5,702 bases of DNA from Peptococcaceae bacterium UBA7185 (GTDB lineage Bacteria > Bacillota > Peptococcia > Peptococcales > Peptococcaceae), in the NCBI GenBank assembly GCA_002491065.1, contig DKVF01000029.1, forward strand, positions 1-5,702. The letters run 5' to 3'. The translations under genes were made by a program, and so were the position numbers. Shown here in pieces: positions 1 to 5,702 of this stretch (position 1 is its first letter; the number at the start of each line of letters is the position of its first letter). The notes under the pieces are model-generated. The model was given only the letters and a program-made list of their open reading frames with translations, searched no databases and was not told where the DNA came from.

Positions 1-50
1 AAATATAGGATAAATTTTCTAAAATAATTACAGAATTTTTACAAAAATAA

Positions 51-78
51 TTGACAATGGATCTTTTTGCAGTATAAT
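51..78 (+). promoter_or_regulatory. Sigma-70/sigma-A promoter
   Basis: A perfect -35 box TTGACA (51-56) and a perfect -10 box TATAAT (73-78) are separated by 16 bases. The sequence just upstream (about 10-50) is A/T-rich and could act as an UP element. Transcription should start near 85. The first thing downstream is the terminator hairpin at 153-194, so this promoter probably makes a short RNA or an attenuated leader rather than feeding directly into the gene at 677. This is the best promoter in the window; none as good lies closer to the large gene. Confidence 0.8.
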
Positions 79-84
79 AATACC

Positions 85-194
85 AAAAAGTGATATAAAA
101 AGGTATAGGTTTTAGGACCTGTGCTCCAACATAAAAATTGATTATGTTTTTTAGGCTTGTGTTGCATTTTCAAATGCAACACAAGCCTTTTTTT
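85..194 (+). ncRNA. Candidate short RNA or attenuated leader
   Basis: This interval is inferred from a near-consensus promoter on its left and a strong intrinsic terminator on its right, giving a transcript of about 110 nt with no plausible ORF. Inside it a 5-bp stem CATAA/TTATG (130-134 with 142-146) closes a 7-base loop ahead of the terminator. I compared it by eye with common riboswitch cores (c-di-GMP, preQ1, fluoride, cobalamin) and recognised none. It could be an independent small RNA, or a leader in which read-through of the terminator controls the large gene. The start is inferred from promoter position only. Confidence 0.4.
153..194 (+). terminator. Strong intrinsic terminator
   Basis: A perfect 17-bp inverted repeat (153-169 with 172-188) begins AGGCTTGTG and leaves a 2-base apex, in practice a 4-base loop. 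It is followed directly by a run of seven T (188-194). The opposite strand has no T run after the stem, so the terminator works rightward. It ends the short transcript from the promoter at 51-78 unless some antitermination mechanism exists. Confidence 0.9.
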
Positions 195-318
195 ATGCTC
201 AGTTACAAAAAAGCAGGGATACAATAACTCATATTTTTTTATATTATAGTTTGGCAATTCCAAAAAAGCTATGCCATACGTATCAGTCGATTCTGCGAAA
301 TACATGTGACGTGTAACC

Positions 319-402
319 ATGCAGCGCCTTCGTCTGCTTGGGGTTTGGGATGTTTTTCTATTTATCATTTGTATATTTGCACTGGTGTATATGTTGGTTT
401 AG
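319..402 (+). CDS. Possible 27-residue hydrophobic peptide
   Basis: An ATG-to-TAG frame of 27 codons encodes a peptide starting MQRLRLLGVWDVF, with two arginines near the N-terminus followed by an almost unbroken hydrophobic stretch ending in VYMLV. This is the profile of a single-pass membrane peptide, such as the small holin-like or type I toxin peptides of Gram-positive bacteria. The stop codon lies inside the loop side of the terminator-like hairpin at 391-426, an arrangement typical of tiny genes. Against it: there is no recognisable ribosome binding site before the ATG, an in-frame TGA lies just upstream (307-309), no clear promoter was found, and T-rich DNA readily yields hydrophobic frames by chance. 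I do not recognise a specific family. Confidence 0.15.
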   Translation: MQRLRLLGVWDVFLFIICIFALVYMLV

Positions 403-426
403 CCTTAGGGAAAACCAGCATTTTTT
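391..426 (+). terminator. Terminator-like hairpin
   Basis: A stem of about 10 bp (391-400 with 412-421, including one G-T pair) closes an 11-base loop with an inner CC/GG pair, and is followed by a T run ending at 426. The opposite strand lacks a T run after the stem, so any activity is rightward. It is weaker and more A/T-rich than the hairpin at 153-194. It could stop transcripts that read through the first terminator, or end a transcript of the small hydrophobic ORF. Confidence 0.5.
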
Positions 427-436
427 ATAGTATAAT

Positions 437-477
437 ACACCATCGCTTACCATATCCCCCCTTGTAGGCGACGGTGT
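437..477 (+). promoter_or_regulatory. Hairpin with C-rich loop facing the main RBS
   Basis: The arms ACACCATCGC (437-446) and GCGACGGTGT (468-477) pair over 10 positions with one A-C mismatch and enclose a 21-base loop. The loop carries a run of six C (456-461). The stretch 455-463 is complementary to 662-670, the G-rich ribosome binding site of the large gene: eight Watson-Crick pairs plus one G-T pair. If both lie on one transcript, the loop could mask that site as a long-range translational switch. The pairing is seen in the sequence; the regulatory role is inference. Confidence 0.3.
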
Positions 478-500
478 CCAGAGATTACAGGCCATGCCAC

Positions 501-582
501 AAGGAGGCGAGATGTGATTGGCAAAACGGTGCCTGACGAGGCTTGCGTTGGAACGACCATATGTCAAGCGGCAAAACATTGA
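501..582 (+). CDS. Possible 22-codon leader ORF with overlapping ATGTGA start-stop
   Basis: A strong ribosome binding site AAGGAGG (501-507) lies 6 bases before a GTG (514) that opens a 22-codon frame ending in TGA at 580-582; the peptide would be MIGKTVPDEACVGTTICQAAKH. The same site is also positioned before an overlapping ATG (512-514) followed at once by TGA (515-517), a one-codon start-stop frame. Either would place a translating or stalled ribosome about 95-160 bases upstream of the large gene, as in leader-peptide control. The peptide resembles nothing I know and has no membrane segment. The purine run may instead be part of a structured RNA, so the coding call is tentative. Confidence 0.2.
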
Positions 583-626
583 CAGAAGCAAGAGCAGAAA
601 GGGGTATGCGCAAAGCAAACTATACA

Positions 627-654
627 ATGCCTGTGATAGTAGTATTATAGGCAT
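627..654 (+). promoter_or_regulatory. Inverted repeat just before the main RBS
   Basis: The perfect 6-bp arms ATGCCT (627-632) and AGGCAT (649-654) are separated by 16 bases and end 9 bases before the G-rich ribosome binding site. As RNA this is a small hairpin next to the site; as DNA it could be an operator. A possible -10 element TATTAT (643-648) lies in the spacer but has no convincing -35 partner at the right distance. Confidence 0.25.
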
Positions 655-663
655 ATAATTTGA

Positions 664-673
664 GGGGGGAGGA
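664..673 (+). promoter_or_regulatory. RBS that fixes the TTG start
   Basis: The sequence GGGGGGAGGA lies directly ahead of the TTG at 677, with the GGAGG-like core about 4 bases away. It supports the TTG as start: the peptide from there begins with a textbook signal peptide (MLKKAKK then a hydrophobic core). The next in-frame ATG, at residue 17, would remove the charged part of the signal peptide. The same G run is complementary to the C-rich loop at 455-463. Confidence 0.75.
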
Positions 674-676
674 CAA

Positions 677-3600
677 TTGCTTAAAAAAGCAAAAAAATTC
701 GTAAGTATTTTGTTATGTGTCACTATGTTTTTTTCCTGTATCGGGCCAATCAGCGCATCGGCGGCATCCGTTGATGTGGGTACCAATCCGACGCCAAAGA
801 TTGATATTGCCGTGAATGTGCCCAGCGATTATCCGGGAACTTTCCTTGATTTTAAGCAGGAATTGACACAGAAATTGATTGAACAGGGCTTGAATCCCAG
901 TGATTTCCGCATTACAGATACTGCGGCAAAAATTGATACCACAGATTTAAACGGGTGGTATGTGTATGACCATTATCTGAATAATACGGAATATAACAAG
1001 TTGGGATTATCTGCTGAGCAGCAAAAAAAGCAACCTTATCGAGCAGCAGATAATAGTAATGCATCAGGTGCCAACCCAGTTTATATGAAAGATTTACTGG
1101 CTAACGGAAACATTTCCGGATGTCGCTATTTTGCGCAGCATATCTGGTCCTATGCCGATGATGAGGGCAAAGTTAGCATGGTATTTGCAGGCTATGGTAC
1201 GCAAGCTTTACTGGATTATATGATTTATCCAGCAGCCAGTGATTCTCGCAGGACAATCAGTTTTGATATTGATGCCAATGCTATCGGCGCTCATACATTA
1301 CATGGTTATGGGTTTTTACTGAACGCTGGTATTGATAATACTGGGAAGTTGGTTGGTTATGTATTATATATCGGTCCTAGTCATACAGGGGGCATTCAAA
1401 AAATTTCTTTGGATGCAGAAACCGCTTTGGCAACAGCTATTCCAGTAGGAAGTACCATGAACGTAGGACTTACAGCTACCAAAAAAGCGCGTCTTACTGT
1501 GGAATTGCAAAAAAATGCAGTTACTGTGCAAGTACAGCAATATGATGCGGCGGGAAATCTCTCTGCACCGCAAACAAAAATAGATAAATATTCTCTGGAT
1601 GATACGGGATTCAATGGTTTTGGTCCTATTGTAGGGTATGCCTCTCATGGGTGTAGTGAGTTGACAGTATTCCGTTATCTGGATTTGGAGATGGCCTATG
1701 AATCAAGTGCTTTTGATGCATTGAAGAATGTACAGTACTATCAGGGCGCGGATTACAAATATTTCGTCAACTTGGTGGGCGACAGCAATGACCCGCAAAT
1801 TCCCGACGAGAAAGACCAGTCTTATGCCGATGGGATTAACCGTATGAATGAAAATGAAATTTTCTACATCTCCAACGGACAGGATGGGAAGATTGTCACG
1901 GACACCACCACAGATGAAGAAAGCAACGTCACACATCAGGGGTTAGGCTCAGAAAATGGGTATATTGCTAGTGGCGATAATTATGTGGAATTGATGGCAC
2001 AATATATTTACACAAATTATATTGAAAAAGTAAAATTTCAACAGGTGTCTATTGCTAGTGATTTGCCTTTGGCAAACTTCTATGTGGTAAATGCTGATAC
2101 AGGCGAGCAGCTCATGACAGTTCATCAGAAGCATTTACTGAATACCGGCGAAAAAATTCGTGTAAACATCGTGGACAAATCCAAGCCGGGAACCTTAGCT
2201 GGTGCGGATGGAAGGATTGCGCAGTGGAATTACAAAATCTATGATCCAGATAATAATGTAAAGTATGACACAGGATGGATTGATGATCCTGCGAAAATCA
2301 AAGACGATGAATATGATGGAAAAGGAAAATCCGGACGCTATACTTTTGAATTAAGCGTTAGGGATCAACTGGGCAATGAGTCCAAGGTGTCTCAGACCTA
2401 TGTTGTGGCCTTTTTGGATGATGAGGAACCTGTAATCAGCGGGGAAAACACAAGAAAAAATATTGTTAACATCACCCTCACTGATACCGGTATGGGAATT
2501 GATGAGGATGGGATTACTTTCATGGAGGATGGCCGCGGTTCTGGTGTAGCCGCATACTGGATTACTAACAGTGAGACAGCAGCGCCGGCAGAAACCGACT
2601 GGGAAATCCTTGATGCGGCTGTGCATAGTTACAGCTTTGAATACCCCATTGACAGTACAGACCCCATTGTGGTCTGGGTAAAGGATGAATGCGGCAATGT
2701 GGGAAATAAAGCTGTGTTCAAACCAAAACATGTTATCGTAGAGGATGCCGATGGCAATCCTATTGACGATTATTATGTCATCAGTGACAAACCGATTATT
2801 GTCCTGCCGGAGGATGAACCGGAATCTGGAGATGAGGATGATAAATTCAGTGGTTGGGAAACTGATGGCGGAGATCCTGTGACACCGGGGACAGAGGTAG
2901 ATCCGAGCGGTGGGGATACCATTGTCATTCGCCCAGGCTACTCAAAAGGCACTGCGCAGATAATTTATCTGGCAAATGGCGGACAGATTGCTACTGCAGG
3001 CGGGGAAACGAAACCGTCAGTTTATTTCAATGTGACGTCCGGTGCTAGTATTGAGACCAAGATTGATGCGCAACATGTACTCCCAACACGTGTGGGTTAC
3101 AGTTTTAAAGGTTGGAAATTGATTAACGGTACGACCAATGATGCTGTAAACGGTTATGTAGGGAAAGACGCCGATGGGAACCTGACAGGGATGACTGTGG
3201 GTAATGCACCGTTAGTAGATGTGGCTACCACAGTTGCCAAGCTGGTAACCCAACAGGATGATAAAGGTAATGATGTGCTTGACGAAAACGGACAGCCAAT
3301 CGTTATTCTCGACAAGTATTATTTAGTTGCCCAGTGGGAAGTTGGCAATTACACCTTACGCTTTGATGCCAATGGTGGTTCTTTGGGAAATGTGCGTTCT
3401 ATTGAAGACATTGCTTACGGAACCGATCTTAATACATTGAACATCCCGATCAGCGGTCGTGGGATTCCCAGCAAACCGGGGTATATTTTCCAAGGGTGGT
3501 CAGAAAGCAGCGCCAATGACACTGCGAATGTGTTCAAGATAGCGCAAGGGGTTACAGGAATCACGGCTGTGCCAGCGCCTACTATGCCAGCATCGGATAA

Positions 3601-4225
3601 AACCATCTATGCGGTGTGGAAGGTGGACACCAGCAAATTTGTGGTTCACTTTGATAGTAATGGCGGCAGCAAGATTTCCGACCAGGCATATTTAGGTTCA
3701 AGTGCTACGAAATATGATACTTTCTTGACGCCTCAGAGTGCCGGCTATACGTTTGCCGGTTGGTATAAATTGACCGAGGTAGAAAATAACCTCATCGTGA
3801 ATGAACTGACAGGCGCTTCACAGTTCAAAGATACAGAGGCGGCTGCAAGTTATACCGTATATGTTGGCGGTGAGACGATTCAAGATAAAACGGAACACAC
3901 CTTTATTGCAATGTGGACGCCGAGAGATGATACCAAGTATACGGTAGACTATTTCATCAATTCCGGTAGCAAAGATAAAGATGGGAACTACATTTACAAT
4001 AAAGTGACAGAGAGCGGTGTGACCAAAACTTACACTGGCACCACAGAAAGTAAAGTGGCAGTGCCGGAAGAAGACAAAGTAGCAGAGCTGACTGTTGAGG
4101 GTGTAACCTACTGGTATAATGCGGCTAACGCAAAAAATGTGTTAGAAGGTGATATTACCGGTAGTCCGACATTGTCTTTGCGGCTCTACTATGATCGTTA
4201 TCTGAAAGTAATTGATGACCGATAA
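677..4225 (+). CDS. Large secreted multidomain surface protein, N-terminal part (frameshifted)
   Basis: This 1182-residue frame encodes most of an adhesin-like exported protein. Residues 1-30 are a signal peptide (KK-rich start, hydrophobic core, cleavage near ASA-A). Residues 40-340 form a beta-rich head with alternating hydrophobic strands, perhaps jelly-roll/lectin-like; 341-455 look alpha/beta. Residues 456-580 and 583-682 resemble bacterial Ig-like domains (VRDQLGNES; WVKDECGNVGNK). Three InlB-type B repeats follow at 757-887, 889-982 and 986-1081, each with an NGG strand, a G(Y)xFxGW motif and a closing W (AQW, AVW, AMW). Residues 1086-1174 resemble a MucBP-like domain ending LRLYYDR. 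No catalytic motif is visible. The likely role is binding to host, mucus or other cells, inferred from architecture. The TAA at 4223 is premature: related protein continues in another frame. Beginning TTG. Confidence 0.9.
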   Translation: MLKKAKKFVSILLCVTMFFSCIGPISASAASVDVGTNPTPKIDIAVNVPSDYPGTFLDFKQELTQKLIEQGLNPSDFRITDTAAKIDTTDLNGWYVYDHYLNNTEYNKLGLSAEQQKKQPYRAADNSNASGANPVYMKDLLANGNISGCRYFAQHIWSYADDEGKVSMVFAGYGTQALLDYMIYPAASDSRRTISFDIDANAIGAHTLHGYGFLLNAGIDNTGKLVGYVLYIGPSHTGGIQKISLDAETALATAIPVGSTMNVGLTATKKARLTVELQKNAVTVQVQQYDAAGNLSAPQTKIDKYSLDDTGFNGFGPIVGYASHGCSELTVFRYLDLEMAYESSAFDALKNVQYYQGADYKYFVNLVGDSNDPQIPDEKDQSYADGINRMNENEIFYISNGQDGKIVTDTTTDEESNVTHQGLGSENGYIASGDNYVELMAQYIYTNYIEKVKFQQVSIASDLPLANFYVVNADTGEQLMTVHQKHLLNTGEKIRVNIVDKSKPGTLAGADGRIAQWNYKIYDPDNNVKYDTGWIDDPAKIKDDEYDGKGKSGRYTFELSVRDQLGNESKVSQTYVVAFLDDEEPVISGENTRKNIVNITLTDTGMGIDEDGITFMEDGRGSGVAAYWITNSETAAPAETDWEILDAAVHSYSFEYPIDSTDPIVVWVKDECGNVGNKAVFKPKHVIVEDADGNPIDDYYVISDKPIIVLPEDEPESGDEDDKFSGWETDGGDPVTPGTEVDPSGGDTIVIRPGYSKGTAQIIYLANGGQIATAGGETKPSVYFNVTSGASIETKIDAQHVLPTRVGYSFKGWKLINGTTNDAVNGYVGKDADGNLTGMTVGNAPLVDVATTVAKLVTQQDDKGNDVLDENGQPIVILDKYYLVAQWEVGNYTLRFDANGGSLGNVRSIEDIAYGTDLNTLNIPISGRGIPSKPGYIFQGWSESSANDTANVFKIAQGVTGITAVPAPTMPASDKTIYAVWKVDTSKFVVHFDSNGGSKISDQAYLGSSATKYDTFLTPQSAGYTFAGWYKLTEVENNLIVNELTGASQFKDTEAAASYTVYVGGETIQDKTEHTFIAMWTPRDDTKYTVDYFINSGSKDKDGNYIYNKVTESGVTKTYTGTTESKVAVPEEDKVAELTVEGVTYWYNAANAKNVLEGDITGSPTLSLRLYYDRYLKVIDDR
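2945..3919 (+). repeat. Three InlB-type B repeats (Listeria-Bacteroides repeat, Flg_new)
   Basis: These protein-level repeats lie inside the large gene: 2945-3337, 3341-3622 and 3632-3919. Each starts with a strand ending in NGG (IYLANGG, RFDANGG, HFDSNGG), has a central GYxFxGW motif (GYSFKGW, GYIFQGW, GYTFAGW) and closes with a tryptophan-containing strand (LVAQW, YAVW, FIAMW). In this family the beta-grasp-like modules act as stalk or ligand-binding units on the cell surface. The first unit is the longest, with an insertion of several tens of residues between GW and AQW containing Asp/Gly-rich turns (KDADGN, DDKGND, DENGQ). The units are diverged, so recent DNA duplication is unlikely. Confidence 0.85.
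3932..4198 (+). other. MucBP-like domain
   Basis: This segment of the large protein (residues 1086-1174) begins KYTVDYFINSGSKDKDGNY and ends LSLRLYYDR, with a central GTTESKVAV strand and a YWYN turn. The opening YTVxYF strand and the closing LYYxR strand are typical of MucBP-like and related modules that follow InlB repeats in Bacillota surface proteins. Mucin binding is not shown by the sequence; the call rests on the strand pattern and the position. Confidence 0.5.
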
Positions 4226-5622
4226 ACTGCACCATTGAGGGTGACTTAGAAAAGATTAAAGAAGGCGGCAGCGCCACAGTGACATGGACGCCTAATGACG
4301 GTTATGAAATCAAATCCGTTTGGGTGGACAATGTAATCCGCGATGACCTGCTGACTGCCGGGACATTTACCTTTGATGCGATGTATGAAGATCATGCCAT
4401 CAAGGTAATCTGTGCAAAAGTTGGAGAGAAACCGGTAGAGCCGGAAAAACCGACGGATCCGACAGATCCAGATAAACCAACAGATCCGACGGACCCAACG
4501 GATCCAACCGATCCAATTGATCCAACGCAACCAGATGTACCGGTGATTCCAGTAGTTGACAATGACAAAAACTATAAAGTGTCTACTGCGTTGAGAGGAA
4601 TCATTGGCGGTAGTACCATTACGCCGACCACGACCCTGAAAGAAGGGGACGATCATAAGGTAACATGGGAACTGGCAGAAGGCTATTATGTAGTTTCTGT
4701 CGAGGTAGACGGCAATATGCAGGAGCCGTCGGAAAACAGCATTAAGTTTACATCTATCCAAACAGACCACAAAGTGGTTGTGACCTTGGGCACCAGAGCT
4801 TCCTTAGGTGGCGGCAGCACACCGGATTATTACACAGTTACAGTGAATAAATATGGTCAGGGTACAGTATCGCCGAGTAAGGTTGTAGAAGGCAACGTGT
4901 CTGTACCGGTCACTTGGATACCTGCCGATGGTTACAAAGTAGAAAGCGTTTATATTAACGGCGAAAAGCAGAGCGACAGAGTGGCCAATGCCGGCAGTAA
5001 GAATATTTCTGTCAACAGAAAGAACTGGATTGTAGACGTATACTTTGCGCCAGTTGACCCTGAAAATCCACCGATTCCGGTAGATCCAGACAGGGAAACA
5101 GTAAATGTGACTGTGACACTGGTTGGCGCTAAAGGGGACGTTGAAGGACGTGAAGGCGGACTGGAAGTTGGCGCGAATAAAGATGTAACCTGGACACTTG
5201 ATGAAAGTTTGGACACAACATCTGACGATTATGTTTACTATGAAGTAGAAAAAGTAACGGTGAACGGGGAAGAAGTTCCGATTGAAGAAGGGCAGACTGG
5301 AACGGGTACGTACAGTTTGAACGATATTCAAACTGACCAGGACGTTGTAGTTTATGCCAAAGCAGTAAATCACAATGTAGCAGTGCAGACCAGCGTTGTA
5401 GATGTCAATACTGGAACAGTGACCCCAGCAAATCCAGAAACACAGGTAGAATTCTACGCAGAGAAACAGACAGTGTCGACACCAAAAGGAACCAATCTTA
5501 CTTTAGCAAAAACGCAGGACTGCGAAGTAAAGGGTACAGTGAAAGATACTGAGTTGGAGATCGCGAAAATCAGAGTGGATGGAGTTGTTGTTTATTCTTT
5601 AGAGGTAGAGAATGCACCGGAA
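4199..5622 (+). repeat. Five tandem diverged beta-repeat units
   Basis: Units of roughly 70-90 residues lie at about 4199-4425 (crossing the frameshift), 4573-4797, 4831-5052, 5098-5367 and 5368-5622. The first four share an opening Y/T-x-V strand, a (K)EG-type turn, a VTW strand (SATVTW, DHKVTW, VPVTW, KDVTW), then in the first three GYxxxSVxV(D/N)G-like text (GYEIKSVWVDN, GYYVVSVEVDG, GYKVESVYING), and a closing hydrophobic strand (IKVIC, VVVTL, VDVYF, VVVYA). The fourth keeps VEKVTVNGE. The fifth is the most diverged and keeps the opening HNVAV and closing IAKIRVDG strands. These are probably stalk modules of the surface protein. Unit limits are estimated by eye. Confidence 0.7.
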
Positions 5623-5702
5623 ACTCAAGCGTTAAATGAAGCGGAAGAAGAATTGCCAGTTATTTCTGAGGATGAAGAAGAAAATAAAGAAATAGAAACT
5701 GA
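4219..5702 (+). pseudogene. C-terminal continuation of the surface protein, out of frame and cut by the window edge
   Basis: From 4219 to the right edge one frame stays open for 494 codons and encodes protein of the same style as the upstream gene: beta-rich repeat units, Asp/Pro linkers and an acidic stretch at the end (SEDEEENKE). It has no usable start; the first in-frame ATG (4381) sits inside a repeat and has no ribosome binding site. It is offset by -1 (or +2) relative to 677-4225. The preceding in-frame stop (TGA 4216-4218) and the upstream gene's stop (TAA 4223-4225) confine the lesion to about 9 bases. Joining across them gives DDR then INCTIEGD and restores a whole repeat unit. No slippery heptamer is present, so programmed frameshifting is unlikely. 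No LPXTG-type anchor is visible before the edge. Confidence 0.85.
4426..4572 (+). repeat. Pro-Thr-Asp linker with 9-base repeats
   Basis: Between the first and second beta units the protein has a linker rich in Pro, Thr and Asp (PTDPTDPDKPTDPTDPTD and on), encoded by repeated 9-base units of the type CCAACGGAT at about 4450-4521, with mostly synonymous differences. Such linkers are extended, flexible spacers typical of wall-associated proteins. A shorter, similar linker (VDPENPPIPVDPD) lies at 5053-5094. The repeat unit is a multiple of three, so copy-number change would lengthen or shorten the linker without breaking the frame. Confidence 0.8.

Larger units (their letters stand above)
195..676. 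other. Long noncoding leader or intergenic region
   Basis: This stretch of about 480 bases has no confident gene on either strand. The left half (195-435) is AT-rich; the right half (about 438-620) is visibly richer in G and C and contains several short inverted repeats, as expected of structured RNA. The open frames on the minus strand here run through the terminator hairpins, have no ribosome binding site and encode compositionally odd peptides. The separately listed items (two small candidate ORFs, a terminator-like hairpin, a C-rich-loop hairpin and an inverted repeat) are all that I can see. No good promoter for the large gene was found inside it. Confidence 0.6.

Noticed and set aside
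39..368. Minus-strand open frame of 109 codons
   Set aside because: It runs through the perfect terminator and the promoter, has no ribosome binding site, and encodes a low-complexity, residue-biased peptide.
579..610. TTGACA at 579-584 as a -35 box for the large gene
   Set aside because: No acceptable -10 box occurs 16-18 bases downstream; the nearest TATGCG is 20 bases away and poor.
654..659. TATAAT at 654-659 as the -10 box of the large gene
   Set aside because: Transcription would start at or within the ribosome binding site (664-673), and there is no matching -35 box.
728..742. Possible lipobox (FFSC) making the protein a lipoprotein
   Set aside because: Positions -3 and -2 are both Phe, unlike the usual Leu-(Ala/Ser)-(Gly/Ala)-Cys, and a good signal peptidase I site (ASA-A) follows.
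358..786. Minus-strand open frame of 142 codons
   Set aside because: It begins with a TTG lacking any ribosome binding site, overlaps the start of the real gene and crosses several leader hairpins; no recognisable domain.
4211..4230. Programmed -1 ribosomal frameshift joining the two frames
   Set aside because: There is no X XXY YYZ slippery heptamer before the TAA, no obvious stimulatory element was seen, and such control is not known for this kind of surface protein.
4556..4578. TTGACA and TATAAA inside the coding region as an internal promoter
   Set aside because: The spacer is only 11 bases, and the sequence is explained by conserved protein-coding text.
4246..5373. Long minus-strand frames opposite the C-terminal fragment
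   Set aside because: They are mirror frames of the repetitive coding strand; products are rich in Trp, Arg, Ile and Phe, as expected from antisense of Asp/Pro/Thr repeats. The + strand frame shows clear repeat domains.

Overview
The window holds one large secreted or surface-anchored protein gene on the + strand, preceded by a noncoding leader of roughly 600 bases. The organism is most likely a Gram-positive-type gut bacterium of the Bacillota, of Clostridia-like kind. The evidence is the strong GGAGG-type ribosome binding sites, the TTG start, the moderately AT-rich intergenic DNA, and a protein built like the very large adhesins of that group (signal peptide, unfamiliar N-terminal head, Ig-like domains, InlB-type B repeats, MucBP-like domain, Pro/Thr/Asp linker, tandem beta repeats). 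Genus cannot be resolved from this sequence alone.

Layout: 1-50 is AT-rich. A near-consensus sigma-70/sigma-A promoter lies at 51-78 and is followed about 70 bases later by a perfect 17-bp intrinsic terminator (153-194). Together they suggest a short RNA of about 110 nt, or an attenuated leader. Bases 195-676 have no confident gene. They hold a second, weaker terminator-like hairpin (391-426) that overlaps the end of a 27-codon hydrophobic ORF (319-402). They also hold a hairpin with a C-rich loop (437-477) complementary to the ribosome binding site of the main gene, a strong AAGGAGG site (501-507) in front of an ATGTGA start-stop and an overlapping 22-codon GTG ORF (514-582), and an inverted repeat (627-654) just ahead of the main ribosome binding site.

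From 677 (TTG start) to 4225 runs a 1182-residue reading frame ending in TAA. Immediately afterwards the same kind of protein continues in another frame to the right edge (4219-5702), with no start codon or ribosome binding site of its own. The frame change falls inside one beta-repeat unit, and joining the frames restores a unit of normal spacing. The window therefore carries one long gene broken by a one-base loss (or equivalent indel) within about 9 bases. The C-terminal end, including any cell-wall anchor, lies beyond the window.

No RNA gene of a known class, CRISPR array, insertion sequence or tRNA was recognised. There is no multi-gene system here. The points of interest are the frameshift in the adhesin and the layered leader upstream of it.
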